From Methylorubrum populi (GTDB lineage Bacteria > Pseudomonadota > Alphaproteobacteria > Rhizobiales > Beijerinckiaceae), in contig DYYG01000010.1 in NCBI GenBank assembly GCA_020741775.1, positions 1 through 64,000 on the forward strand: a DNA stretch of 64,000 nucleotides, in the 5' to 3' direction. The notes under the pieces are model-generated. The model saw nothing but the letters and a program-made list of their open reading frames with translations, was not told where the DNA came from and made no database searches. Of this stretch, positions 11,028-20,953 are shown in pieces (the first letter of the stretch is position 1; each line of letters begins with the position of its first letter). Both the position numbers and the translations under genes were made by a program.

Positions 11028-12206
11028 GTGAGCCTGACCGTCACCGTCCTCGGCGCCACCGGCTCGATCGGCCGCTCGACCACCGATCTCCTCGCCCAGC
11101 ATGCGGGCCGCTTCCGCATCGGCGCCCTGGTGGGCGGCAAGGACGCCGCCGCGCTCGCCAAGCTCGCCCTGGAGCTGAAGCCGGATTTCGCCGCTTTGGC
11201 GGACGAGGCCGCCGGTCCCGCCCTCGCCGAGGCTCTGGCGGGTTCGGGGATTCCGAACGGCGCGGGCGAGAGCGCGGTGCTGGAAGCGGTCGCCCGGGAC
11301 GCCGACATCGTGGTCGCGGCGGTGAGCGGGGCGGCCGGCCTCAAGCCGACCCACGCCGCTCTGCGGCTCGGCCGCACCATCGCGCTGGCCAACAAGGAGA
11401 GCCTCGTCTGTGCCGGCGACGCCTTCATGCGCGACGCCAAGCGCTACGGCGCCCGCATCCTGCCGGTGGATTCCGAGCACAACGCCCTGGCCCAGGCGAT
11501 GGGCGATGGCCGCGTCTCCGACATCGCCAAGATGACCCTCACCGCCTCGGGCGGGCCGTTCCGGACCTGGGACAGGGCGCGCATCGCCGCCGCCAGCCCG
11601 AGCGAGGCCGCCGCCCACCCGACTTGGTCGATGGGCATGAAGATCAACATCGATTCCGCCTCGCTGATGAACAAGGGGCTGGAACTGATCGAGGCGCATC
11701 ATCTCTTCGCCATCGAAGCGGAGCGGCTCGACGTGATCGTCCACCCGCAATCGATCGTCCACGGCCTGATCGCGTGGCGCGACGGGGCGGTGACGGCGGG
11801 CCTCGCCATGCCCGACATGCGCGTGCCGATCGCCCATTGCCTCGGTCTCGGCGACCGCCTGGAGATCGCCCGCGGCCGGCCCCTCGACCTTGCCGCCACC
11901 GGCAGCCTCACCTTCGAACCGGCGGATGAAGCGCGCTTCCCCTGCCTGCGCGTCGCCCGCGCCGCCCTGGCCGTAGGTGGCGCCGCGCCGACGGTGATGA
12001 ACGCCGCCAACGAGATCGCGGTCGCCGCCTTCATCCGGGGCGCGATCCCGTTCTACGGCATCGCCGAATTGGTGGAGCGCGCGGTCGAACATTTCGCCAA
12101 CGAGCACCGCCGCGCCCCCGAGGATGTGGAAGAAGCGCTGGCGATCGATGCGCAGGTGCGGGCCTGGAGCCTGGAGGCGGTGCCTTCCGCCCGCGTCGCG
12201 GGTTAA
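11028..12206 (+). CDS. dxr: 1-deoxy-D-xylulose 5-phosphate reductoisomerase
   Basis: VTVLGATGSIGRSTTDLL, LANKESLVCAG, SASLMNKGLELIEAHHLF. Confidence 0.95.
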   Translation: MSLTVTVLGATGSIGRSTTDLLAQHAGRFRIGALVGGKDAAALAKLALELKPDFAALADEAAGPALAEALAGSGIPNGAGESAVLEAVARDADIVVAAVSGAAGLKPTHAALRLGRTIALANKESLVCAGDAFMRDAKRYGARILPVDSEHNALAQAMGDGRVSDIAKMTLTASGGPFRTWDRARIAAASPSEAAAHPTWSMGMKINIDSASLMNKGLELIEAHHLFAIEAERLDVIVHPQSIVHGLIAWRDGAVTAGLAMPDMRVPIAHCLGLGDRLEIARGRPLDLAATGSLTFEPADEARFPCLRVARAALAVGGAAPTVMNAANEIAVAAFIRGAIPFYGIAELVERAVEHFANEHRRAPEDVEEALAIDAQVRAWSLEAVPSARVAG

Positions 12207-12408
12207 GCTTTCGTCCCCGTCTCGCCGGGACGGCCGAGGCAGGAGGATACGGGCGGCGTGCGATTAGATCTCGCGCTCGAACGTGAGGCGTGCGACGATC
12301 CGCGGCTTGCGGACCGTGGAGCCTCCCTGCCAGGGCGGAACGGACGACATGGAGGTTCGGGCGCGGCGCGGCCCGCCAGACCTCGTATGACAGTCGCGGC
12401 CTGAAGGA

Positions 12409-13578
12409 ATGGCGGCCATGGAATTCTTAAGCGGCATGGGCGGCAACGCGGCCGGCTTCTTCGGTGCGGTGATCCCGTTCCTGTTCGTGCTCACGATCGT
12501 CGTGTTCGTGCACGAGATGGGCCATTTCCTCGTCGGCCGCTGGTGCGGTGTCGGGGTCCACGCCTTCTCCATCGGCTTCGGCCCGGAATTGATCGGCTTC
12601 AACGACCGGCGGGGGACTCGCTGGAAGCTTTCGGCGATCCCGCTGGGCGGCTACGTCAAGTTCGTCGGCGACGCCAACGGCGCCAGCGTGCCCGACCCCG
12701 AGGCGGTTGCCCGCATGACTCCGCAAGAGCGGGCGGTCAGCTTCCCCACCCAGCCGGTGGCGAAGCGCGCGGCTATCGTCGCGGCAGGCCCGATCGCCAA
12801 CTTCATCCTGGCCATCGCCGTCTTCGCCGGGGCGATCTACCTCAACGGCCGTTACGAGACCCCGGCCCGGGTCGAGGCGGTTCAGGCGGGCAGCGCCGCC
12901 GAGCGGGCGGGCTTCCAGCCCGGCGACGTGATCCAATCCATCGACGGCACCCCGGTCGGCACCTTCGCCGACATGCAGCGCGTCGTCTCGAGCTCCGCCG
13001 GCTCGTCCCTGACGATCAAGGTGGACCGCGCCGGCCAGGCCCAGACCCTGACCGCCGTGCCCGACATGATCGAGGAGCGCACCTCCTTCGGCAAGCACCG
13101 CTTCGGGCGGCTCGGCATCAACGGGCCGAATGCCGGCGCGGCCAAGCTGGTGCATTACGGCGCCTTCGACTCCCTGCGGCTGGGCGTCGAGGAGACCGCC
13201 TTCGTGGTGGAACGTACCTTCGATTACATCGGCAAGCTCGCCACCGGCCGCGAATCCGCCGACCAGCTCTCGGGTCCGATCGGGATCGCCCGGGTTTCGG
13301 GTGAGGTGGCGCGGGTCGGCGGCGTCGGCGGCCTGATCGGCCTGATCGCGCTGCTCTCGGTCTCGATCGGCCTCCTCAACCTGTTCCCGATCCCGCTCCT
13401 GGACGGTGGCCACCTGCTGTTCTACGCCTTCGAGGCGGTGCGCGGACGCCCCCTGAGCGAGCGGGCGCAGGAGATCGGCTTCCGCATCGGGCTCGCCTTC
13501 GTGCTGATGCTGATGCTGTTCGCCGCCTGGAACGACATCCTCAACCTGGGCGCCTCCCTGAGCCAGCGCGGCACTTGA
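12409..13578 (+). CDS. rseP: RIP metalloprotease RseP (site-2 protease, MmpA-like)
   Basis: VVFVHEMGHFLVGRWCGV (HExxH), PDZ region, NLFPIPLLDGGHLLFY. Confidence 0.94.
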   Translation: MAAMEFLSGMGGNAAGFFGAVIPFLFVLTIVVFVHEMGHFLVGRWCGVGVHAFSIGFGPELIGFNDRRGTRWKLSAIPLGGYVKFVGDANGASVPDPEAVARMTPQERAVSFPTQPVAKRAAIVAAGPIANFILAIAVFAGAIYLNGRYETPARVEAVQAGSAAERAGFQPGDVIQSIDGTPVGTFADMQRVVSSSAGSSLTIKVDRAGQAQTLTAVPDMIEERTSFGKHRFGRLGINGPNAGAAKLVHYGAFDSLRLGVEETAFVVERTFDYIGKLATGRESADQLSGPIGIARVSGEVARVGGVGGLIGLIALLSVSIGLLNLFPIPLLDGGHLLFYAFEAVRGRPLSERAQEIGFRIGLAFVLMLMLFAAWNDILNLGASLSQRGT

Positions 13579-13605
13579 TCCGCCCCGCCCATCCCTCTCG
13601 ATTCG

Positions 13606-13638
13606 ACGGCCCGGCGGCAGCGCCGGGCCGTTTGTCTT
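13606..13638 (+). terminator. Rho-independent terminator after rseP
   Basis: acggcccggcg-gcag-cgccgggccgt perfect 11-bp stem followed by ttgtctt. Confidence 0.75.
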
Positions 13639-13809
13639 GGGGTTAGCGAGAGCTTGCGCCGATCCGCTCATGGATCGGAAAGACGTGATGGGCATCATAT
13701 TTACGCCCTATTCACTCTAATCTGAAATCCTTCGCGCTGGTCCTTCGCCGTTAAGTGGCGCGAAGGCCACGACCCCCCAAAATCCCTGGGTGCCGGACTT
13801 CCCCCTCGT

Positions 13810-13837
13810 TTGCTTCGTAGGGGAATCCCGATACAAG
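13810..13837 (+). promoter_or_regulatory. Candidate promoter of bamA
   Basis: TTGCTT-16 bp-TACAAG, about 90 bp upstream of bamA and after the rseP terminator. Confidence 0.35.
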
Positions 13838-13925
13838 CGTGGCTGGGACCAGAGGGCAGCCCGTCCTAAGGGCGGCTGCCTGCGGGTGCGAACCCGTGCT
13901 GAGATAAAAAGAGACGGGCGATTAC

Positions 13926-16478
13926 ATGATGTCGATGACGGGAAAGCGCCGGCGAAAGTCGGCGGAGCGGGCCATCGTCCTGGTCGCGACCGCCGCCGGC
14001 GTGATCCTCGGCGGCGCCGCGGCGCAGGCCCAGCAGATCGTCGTCGAAGGCAACCGCCGGGTCGATTCCGACACGATCCGTTCTTACGTCACCGGTACCG
14101 CCTCCGGCTCGCCCGAAGAGGCGCGCCGTAACCTTCTCTCCACCGGCCTCTTCTCCGACGTGCAGGTCTCGGCCCGCGGCGGCAGCACCGTGGTGCGGGT
14201 GCGAGAGAACAGCGTGATCGGCCGCGTCTTCTTCGAGGGCAACAAGAAGGTCGAGAAGGCGACGCTCGAGAGCGTTGTCGAGAGCAAGGAGCGTGGCGCC
14301 CTCAGCCAAGCCGTGATCGCCGCGGACGTGGAGCGGATCCGCGACGTGTACAAGCGGTCGGGCCGCGGCACCGCCAAGGTCAGCTACCGTCTCGTCGACC
14401 TGCCCAGCGGCCGCTCCGACGTCGTCTTCACCATCGACGAAGGTGACAAGACCGGCATCCGCGAGATCCATTTCGTCGGCAACAGCGCCTACTCGGAATC
14501 GACCCTCAAGGGGCTGATGTCCTCGTCCGAGATGAACTTCCTTTCGTTCATCAAAACCTCCGACGTCTACGATCCCGACCGCATCAGCGCCGACCTCGAC
14601 CTCGTGCGCCGCTACTACCTCAAGAACGGCTACGCCGACTTCCGCGTCGTCAACGCCGATGCCCGCTACGTCGAGGCCGGCGAGCAGACCGGCTGGGTCA
14701 TCACCGTCACCGTCGACGAGGGCGAGCAGTACACCGTCGGCGCCGTGGCCGTGGATCCGCGCATCCCCGGTGTCGACCGCGAGGCCCTCGACGGGCAGAT
14801 TCGCGCCCAGGTCGGCGACGTCTACAACGCCGAGGATGTCGAGAAGACGCTGGTCGGCGTCACCAACGAGGTCAACCGCCAGGGCCATCCCTTCGCCCAA
14901 GTCCGCCCCACCGGCCAGCGCGACCGCGCTACCCATCAGGTCTCCCTCGGCTTCGTGGTCGAGGACGGCCCGCGCGTCTATGTCGAGCGCATCAATGTCC
15001 GCGGCAACACCCGTACCCGCGACTACGTCATCCGCCGCGAGCTCGATCTGGCCGAGGGCGATGCCTATAACCGCGTGCTGGTCGACCGGGCCGAGCGCCG
15101 GCTGAACGGCCTCGGCTTCTTCAAGAAGGTGCGCTTCTCCAACGAGCCGGGCTCGGCCCCGGATCGGGTGATCGTGAACATCGACGTCGAGGATCAACCC
15201 ACGGGTTCGTTCTCGGTGGCGGGCGGCTACTCCACCCAGGACGGCATCATCGGCGAAGTCTCGGTCTCCGAGTCCAACTTCCTCGGCCGCGGCCAGTACG
15301 TTCGCGTCGCCGCCCAGGGCGGCCAGTACGCCAAGGGCTTCGACTTCTCGTTCACCGAGCCGTACTTCCTCGGCTACCGCCTCGCGGCCGGCTTCGACGC
15401 CTTCTACAAATATTCCGACCTGACCCGGTACTCGCGCTACGAGACCACGGTCTATGGCGGTCAGATCCGCGTCGGTCTGCCGATCACCGAGGAGTTCGGT
15501 GTCACCTTCCGCTACTCGCTCTACAATACCGAGCTGAAGGTCCCGAACACCCTCAAGCGGCCTTATAACGACTGCTCGGTTCCGATCCCGGGTTATACCC
15601 TGGTGCAGAACGGGTTGCCCGCCACCGGTGCGGCGGGTGAGCAGGCGCTCTATCCGAACTGCGCCTTCGACGGCGAGGCTTCGATCGCGCTCAAGGGCTC
15701 GCAGGGCTCGACCCTGACCTCGCTCGCGGGCGTCACCCTGGCCTACTCGACCCTCGATAACCTGCAGCGGCCGTCGAACGGCTTCTACGCTGAAGTGAAG
15801 CCGGACATTGCCGGCCTCGGCGGCGACTCCAAGTTCTTCCGGGTGACGGGCGACGCCCGCTACTACAAGGAACTGTGGGAGGACGTGGTCGGCTTCGTGC
15901 GCGTCCAGGGCGGTCACATCTCGGCGCTGGACAACAACCCGCTGCGCATTACCGACCAGTTCTTCCTCGGCCCGTCGCTGGTGCGCGGCTTCGCACCGAA
16001 CGGCCTCGGCCCGCGCGACATCGGTATCGCCGATGCCCGCTCCAACGCCATCGGCGGCACCACCTATTTCGGCGCGACGGTCGAAGTTCAGTTCCCGATC
16101 TGGGGTCTGCCGCGGGATCTCGGCCTGAAGGGTGCTCTGTTCGCCGATGCCGGTACGCTGTTCGGCTATGACGGCCAGCGCCAGTTCGACGTGAACCGCG
16201 ACAACATCATCAACGGCTTCGCGCCGGGATCGGGCTGCAACTACACGAACTTCGGCGCCAACGCGATCAAGGTGGAGCCCGAATGCGTGAACGTCCGCGA
16301 CAAGGCGACGATCCGCTCCTCGGTCGGTGCCTCGATCCTCTGGAACTCGCCGCTCGGCCCGATCCGCTTCGACTACGCCTACGCCCTGTCCAAGGATGAA
16401 GGTGTCGTGACCGCCTTCGGCCGCGTCGGCAAGGATCAGATCCAGGCCTTCCGCTTCTCCGGCGGCTCGCGCTTCTGA
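13926..16478 (+). CDS. bamA: Outer membrane protein assembly factor BamA
   Basis: Five POTRA-like repeats (QQIVVEGNRRVDSDTIRSYV..., VYVERINVRGNTRTRDYVIRRELDLAEGD) and beta-barrel ending ...IQAFRFSGGSRF. Confidence 0.95.
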   Translation: MMSMTGKRRRKSAERAIVLVATAAGVILGGAAAQAQQIVVEGNRRVDSDTIRSYVTGTASGSPEEARRNLLSTGLFSDVQVSARGGSTVVRVRENSVIGRVFFEGNKKVEKATLESVVESKERGALSQAVIAADVERIRDVYKRSGRGTAKVSYRLVDLPSGRSDVVFTIDEGDKTGIREIHFVGNSAYSESTLKGLMSSSEMNFLSFIKTSDVYDPDRISADLDLVRRYYLKNGYADFRVVNADARYVEAGEQTGWVITVTVDEGEQYTVGAVAVDPRIPGVDREALDGQIRAQVGDVYNAEDVEKTLVGVTNEVNRQGHPFAQVRPTGQRDRATHQVSLGFVVEDGPRVYVERINVRGNTRTRDYVIRRELDLAEGDAYNRVLVDRAERRLNGLGFFKKVRFSNEPGSAPDRVIVNIDVEDQPTGSFSVAGGYSTQDGIIGEVSVSESNFLGRGQYVRVAAQGGQYAKGFDFSFTEPYFLGYRLAAGFDAFYKYSDLTRYSRYETTVYGGQIRVGLPITEEFGVTFRYSLYNTELKVPNTLKRPYNDCSVPIPGYTLVQNGLPATGAAGEQALYPNCAFDGEASIALKGSQGSTLTSLAGVTLAYSTLDNLQRPSNGFYAEVKPDIAGLGGDSKFFRVTGDARYYKELWEDVVGFVRVQGGHISALDNNPLRITDQFFLGPSLVRGFAPNGLGPRDIGIADARSNAIGGTTYFGATVEVQFPIWGLPRDLGLKGALFADAGTLFGYDGQRQFDVNRDNIINGFAPGSGCNYTNFGANAIKVEPECVNVRDKATIRSSVGASILWNSPLGPIRFDYAYALSKDEGVVTAFGRVGKDQIQAFRFSGGSRF

Positions 16479-16484
16479 TCCCGA

Positions 16485-16508
16485 AGCCCGGTCTCGGCAG
16501 ACCGGGCT
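16485..16508 (+). terminator. Stem-loop after bamA (first of two)
   Basis: agcccggtct-cggc-agaccgggct perfect 10-bp stem, no U-tract. Confidence 0.5.
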
Positions 16509-16525
16509 CCACGGCGATCCTTCGA

Positions 16526-16570
16526 GAGCCGGCTCCGACCGTTCTGCGGTCGGGGCCGGCTCTTTTCTTT
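16526..16570 (+). terminator. Rho-independent terminator after bamA (second of two)
   Basis: gagccggctccgaccg-ttctg-cggtcggggccggctc followed by ttttctttt. Confidence 0.8.
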
Positions 16571-16670
16571 TGTCTGAAGCGTTTCCGCCGCTCCGGCCCC
16601 GGTGCCCCTTTCCTGCGAAGGGCGCTATAGCGGCGCTCCGATCCATCCCTTACCGGCGCCTGCGAGCCTC

Positions 16671-17735
16671 ATGTCAGATCCCGTCTTCATCGCGCCGAAA
16701 GGCGGCCTGACCCTGGGCTCGGTCGCGGAGGCCTGCGGCGTCTCCCTGCCGGAGGGCGCCGATCCGGCCCAGGCAGTGACCGGAGCGGCCCCCCTCGAAA
16801 CCGCGGGGCCGAGCGAACTCGCCTATATGGACAATGCCCGCTACGGCGAGGCGCTCGCCGCGACGCGGGCCCTGGCCTGCCTGGTCTCGCCGCGCTTCGC
16901 CGCCCGTGTTCCCGCCGGCACCATCGCCCTCGTCACCCGCGACCCCTACCGTGCCTATGCCGGGTTGCTGGCCCGGCTCTACGAGGAGGCGATGCGGCCC
17001 GGCTCGCTGTTTGCCGCGAACGGGATCGCGCCCGGCGCCCATGTCCATCCGCAGGCGCGGCTGGAGGACGGGGTCCGGGTCGATCCCGGCGCGGTGGTCG
17101 GCCCCGGCGCCGAGATCGGCTCCGGCACGGTGCTCGGTCCCAATGCGGTGATCGGGCCGAATGTGCGGATCGGGCGTGACTGCTCCATCGGCGCCGGCGC
17201 GACCCTCACCCATGCCCTGGTCGGCAACCGGGTGATCGTCCATCCCGGCGCACGGATCGGTCAGGACGGGTTCGGCTTCGCCATGGGCGCCGGCGGTCAT
17301 CTCAAGGTGCCGCAGATCGGCCGCGTCATCGTTCAGGACGATGTCGAGATCGGTGCCAACACCACGATCGACCGGGGCGCCTCCCGCGACACTGTCATCG
17401 GCGAGGGCACCAAGATCGATAACCTCGTGCAGATCGCCCATAACGTGGTGATCGGCCGGCACTGCGTGATCGTCTCCGGCGTCGGCATCTCCGGCTCGAC
17501 GACCCTGGAGGATTACGTCGTGCTCGGCGGTCAGGTCGGCGTGGTCGGTCACCTGCGCATCGGCATGGGCGCGCAGATCGCCGGCTCGTCCAACGTCAAC
17601 CGCGACGTGCCGCCGGGCTCGCGCTGGGGCGGCACGCCGGCCAAGCCGGTGCGGACGTGGTTCCGCGAGATGACGACGCTGGCCCGCCTCGCCGAACGCT
17701 CCGGACCGAGCAAGGACGACCCGGAGAACGCCTGA
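16671..17735 (+). CDS. lpxD: UDP-3-O-(3-hydroxyacyl)glucosamine N-acyltransferase
   Basis: Left-handed beta-helix hexapeptide repeats, [41 protein letters not shown]. Confidence 0.95.
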   Translation: MSDPVFIAPKGGLTLGSVAEACGVSLPEGADPAQAVTGAAPLETAGPSELAYMDNARYGEALAATRALACLVSPRFAARVPAGTIALVTRDPYRAYAGLLARLYEEAMRPGSLFAANGIAPGAHVHPQARLEDGVRVDPGAVVGPGAEIGSGTVLGPNAVIGPNVRIGRDCSIGAGATLTHALVGNRVIVHPGARIGQDGFGFAMGAGGHLKVPQIGRVIVQDDVEIGANTTIDRGASRDTVIGEGTKIDNLVQIAHNVVIGRHCVIVSGVGISGSTTLEDYVVLGGQVGVVGHLRIGMGAQIAGSSNVNRDVPPGSRWGGTPAKPVRTWFREMTTLARLAERSGPSKDDPENA

Positions 17736-17761
17736 TCGTCGGGACTCCGCCCAGCGCCCCG

Positions 17762-17783
17762 CCAAAGGGCCGAAGCCCTTTGG
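17762..17783. terminator. Hairpin between convergent lpxD and the WcbI-like gene
   Basis: ccaaagggc-cgaa-gccctttgg perfect 9-bp stem. Confidence 0.5.
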
Positions 17784-17801
17784 GAATCCCCGCCCCTGCC
17801 G

Positions 17802-18791
17802 TCAGAGCCGGCTGAACAGGGCGCGGATCTCCGGGGAGCCGCTCCAATGCTCGACCCTGTGGCAGGTCAGCCTGTCCCGCTCCAGGGTGCGGTAGATCGC
17901 GAGGCTCTCCGCGACGAAGGCTTCGAGCCCGAGGGTTTCGGGCGGCGCATCCCGGCGCTGGCGCCGCTTGAACACGGTCGAGCCCGGCACGCCGTAGAGC
18001 GTCGCCAGCGGCGGGTAGACCGGCCAGATCGCATCATCCAGCAGCACGTCCGGCGCATAGGCGTCGACCGAGACCGTCCGGGGCGTCAGCCCGGCCTCGC
18101 GCAGCAGCCGCGCGGCGATGTCGCCGAGCACGGCGAGGCGCGGATGGTTGATGTTGTGCATGAACAGGCCGCCCCGCGACCAGCGCAGCAGCTCCGCCGA
18201 AAGGTCGAAGCCGATGGCGCGGCTCGATGCGATCAGGTCGGCGGCGGCCCCATCCCAGGCATCGAGATAGCCGAGCCGCGCGAACACCTCCTCGCGGAAC
18301 AGCCCGACGATCCGCTCAAGCGGAAGCCCCTGGAGGAAACCGAACAGGGCGATGGCCGAATGGTAGGTGCCCAACGGCGACGGCGCCAGCTTCGCCCGCG
18401 CTACGGAGGAGAGATCGCCGACATAGACCGCGTCCGGATGGAAGGCGGTGAAGACGAGCGCGGGGAACAGCCGCATCTGCGGCAGCTTCTCCCGCAGCGC
18501 GTCGGAATCTCCCTCCGGGAAGAAACCTGACGGGAAGGGTTGCGAGAAGACGTGATCGCAATCGTCGAGCCCCCGCGCGAAGGCATCGAGGCCGCGCTCC
18601 TTCTTGCCGAGCGTGCCCATCGGGATCAGGCGCACCCGCGCATCGGGCACGAGGATGCGCATGGCCTCGGCCACACCCCGCGCTTGGCAATTGCCGATGA
18701 CGGCGATCCGGGGGCCGGCCGCTGCCGGCTCGCGCCGCGCCGCCCATGGCAGGTTCAAGGGCCTCAGCAGCCGGGACAGGCTCGCAGCCAA
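17802..18791 (-). CDS. WcbI-like polysaccharide biosynthesis protein (putative acyltransferase)
   Basis: RIAVIGNCQARGVAEAMRILVPDARVRLIPMGTLGKKERGL...DHVFSQPF...LFPALVFTAFHPDAVYVG typical WcbI-family pattern. Confidence 0.7.
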   Translation of the reverse strand: MAASLSRLLRPLNLPWAARREPAAAGPRIAVIGNCQARGVAEAMRILVPDARVRLIPMGTLGKKERGLDAFARGLDDCDHVFSQPFPSGFFPEGDSDALREKLPQMRLFPALVFTAFHPDAVYVGDLSSVARAKLAPSPLGTYHSAIALFGFLQGLPLERIVGLFREEVFARLGYLDAWDGAAADLIASSRAIGFDLSAELLRWSRGGLFMHNINHPRLAVLGDIAARLLREAGLTPRTVSVDAYAPDVLLDDAIWPVYPPLATLYGVPGSTVFKRRQRRDAPPETLGLEAFVAESLAIYRTLERDRLTCHRVEHWSGSPEIRALFSRL

Positions 18792-18800
18792 GGCGGCCGC

Positions 18801-19481
18801 CTATTCGCGCCGCAACAGGCGGTCGACCATGAGGTCGGACCAGAAGCCGGCGCGGAATTTCTGCGTGAGCGCGGCCGGATCGTAATGGTGCTCGACCCAA
18901 TCGAGGAAGCCGAGGTCCCGGGCTTCGCCCTCGCGCAGATAGGTGGCGAAGAAGGCGTCGAGAATCCCGGTCTTGGCGAAGCGGAAATGGCCGTAGCGCG
19001 GCGAGAGCTGGCGCAGGGCTTCTCGCACCGGCCGCCCCTCGTGCAGGATCAGGAACAAAGCGGCGGCAAGCCCCGCCCGGTCCGCCCCCGACTTGCAATG
19101 CATCACCGCCGGGTAGTCGAGGCCGGCGAAGAAGTCCTTGGCCGCGAGCAGGGTCTCGCGAGAGGGCGCCTCGCGGGAGCGCAGCACGAATTCGACCAGC
19201 GTGAGCCCCTGCCGCTCGCAGGCCTCCCGCTGCAGCGGCCAGGAGCCGTGCTCGCGCCCTCCGCGCAGGGACACCACCGTGCGCACGCCCTGCCGCTTGA
19301 ACCACGCGAGCTGGTGCGGTGTTGGCTGGGCCGAGCGCCAGACGAGGCCGGTGCCGATCCGGTGCCGGTTGAGATAGGCGACGCGGAAAATCCCGTGATC
19401 GACGAGCAGCATGTTCGCCCAGGCCTTGGCCCGGGAGAGGGATCCGTCGATGGGCCGCTCGAACTTCGCGATGCGCGCCAT
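18801..19481 (-). CDS. Tyrosine/dual-specificity protein phosphatase-like protein
   Basis: PAVMHCKSGADRAGLAAALFLI (HCxxGxxR P-loop) and WRSAQPTPHQLAWFKRQGVRTVVSLRG. Confidence 0.8.
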   Translation of the reverse strand: MARIAKFERPIDGSLSRAKAWANMLLVDHGIFRVAYLNRHRIGTGLVWRSAQPTPHQLAWFKRQGVRTVVSLRGGREHGSWPLQREACERQGLTLVEFVLRSREAPSRETLLAAKDFFAGLDYPAVMHCKSGADRAGLAAALFLILHEGRPVREALRQLSPRYGHFRFAKTGILDAFFATYLREGEARDLGFLDWVEHHYDPAALTQKFRAGFWSDLMVDRLLRRE

Positions 19482-19664
19482 GCGCCGCGCGTAGCGCGTT
19501 TCAGGAGGAAGAAATCGATTGAACACGGATCGCGTGGGAATGCCTGCGGAGCGTCCGTCTATCAGCCCGCCCGTCGAGCGACAACGCGGCTCCGCTCGCG
19601 CCATTGCCGAACCGCTCGCTTTGCCAGCATCATGCCCGCGCCCGCCCGCAACCGGAGCCCCGCG

Positions 19665-20171
19665 ATGACGACGAACACCGTGAGCATCCGCCGCGCCCGG
19701 ACCGCGGATGCCGCCGGACTCTCTGCGGTGTTCGACGCCGCATGGCGCGAAGCCTATCAGGGCGTGATTCCGGGTGTCGCGCTTGAGCGTTTCCTGGCCC
19801 GGCGCGGTCCGGCGAGCTGGCACGCCATGATCGGCAGCGGAAGGGGATTGGCCGTCGTCGCCTTCGGCGACCGGATCGCGGGCTACGCCGCCTATGGCCG
19901 GGCACGCGACCGCACTCTGGCGACGGACGGCGAGATCGACGAACTCTACATCGCGCCGGAATTTCAGGGGCTCGGCCTCGGCACCCGCCTGTTCCGGGCC
20001 GTGCGCAACGACCTGATCGATCGCGGGCTCACCCGCATCGGGGTCTGGGCGCTGGCCGACAATGCCCGCGCCCGCGCCTTCTACGAGGGGCTGGGGGGCG
20101 TGGCCGGACCGACCTCGGTCGAGCGCCTCTCCGGCATCTGCCTGCCACGGGCCGCCTACCTGTTCTTCTGA
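19665..20171 (+). CDS. GNAT family N-acetyltransferase
   Basis: [30 protein letters not shown]...[27 protein letters not shown]. Confidence 0.85.
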   Translation: MTTNTVSIRRARTADAAGLSAVFDAAWREAYQGVIPGVALERFLARRGPASWHAMIGSGRGLAVVAFGDRIAGYAAYGRARDRTLATDGEIDELYIAPEFQGLGLGTRLFRAVRNDLIDRGLTRIGVWALADNARARAFYEGLGGVAGPTSVERLSGICLPRAAYLFF

Positions 20172-20353
20172 AAGAGGTTTTTCAGGGCAGAACGGCAGCC
20201 GGTGAAACCACTTGGCCGAAGGGGCGATTTCAATTCCGGCCCGCGCATTCTAAGACAGCCGGCGATGGGTGCGGCGTGATGAGCCGGCCCGCGAGAGACA
20301 CCCGCGGGACGACGCGACGCGTCCGGCGGCCGGATCAAAGAGAGCACTGGGCA

Positions 20354-20890
20354 ATGGACATCAACGCCATCTCGATCGGCAAGAACCCGCCCCACGACGT
20401 CAACGTGATCATCGAGGTTCCCCTCGGCGGAGAGCCAATCAAGTACGAGATGGACAAGGATGCCGGCACGCTGGTCGTCGATCGCTTCCTCTATACGCCG
20501 ATGTTCTATCCGGGGAATTACGGCTTCATCCCGCACACCCTCTCGGGCGATGGCGACCCGTGCGACGTGCTGGTGGCCAATACCCGCGCCATCATCCCCG
20601 GCGCGATCATCAGCGTCCGCCCGGTTGGCGTGCTGGTGATGGAGGACGATGGCGGCGAGGACGAGAAGATCATCGCCGTGCCCTCGCGCAAGCTGACGCA
20701 GCGCTACAATCGGGTCGAGAACTACACCGACCTGCCGGAAATCACGATCAGCCAGATCCAGCACTTCTTCGAGCACTACAAAGACCTCGAGCCCGGCAAG
20801 TGGGTGAAGGTCGTGCGCTGGGGCGACAAGGAGGAGGCCCAGCGGCTGATCCTGGAAGGCATCGAGCGCGGCAAGGCCCAGAAGGCCTGA
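20354..20890 (+). CDS. ppa: Inorganic pyrophosphatase
   Basis: [74 protein letters not shown]. Confidence 0.95.
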   Translation: MDINAISIGKNPPHDVNVIIEVPLGGEPIKYEMDKDAGTLVVDRFLYTPMFYPGNYGFIPHTLSGDGDPCDVLVANTRAIIPGAIISVRPVGVLVMEDDGGEDEKIIAVPSRKLTQRYNRVENYTDLPEITISQIQHFFEHYKDLEPGKWVKVVRWGDKEEAQRLILEGIERGKAQKA

Positions 20891-20953
20891 GCGTCCAACC
20901 GAGTTCCGGGCCGTGGCGGGAAATCGCCACGGCCCGAACGCTTCCTGCCTGCC

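Noticed and set aside
10104-12107. 667-aa minus-strand ORF
   Set aside because: Antisense to cdsA and dxr.
13866-16646. 926-aa minus-strand ORF
   Set aside because: Exactly antisense to bamA; composition (D/V/A/G/R-rich, no domain) is the usual GC-rich antisense open frame.
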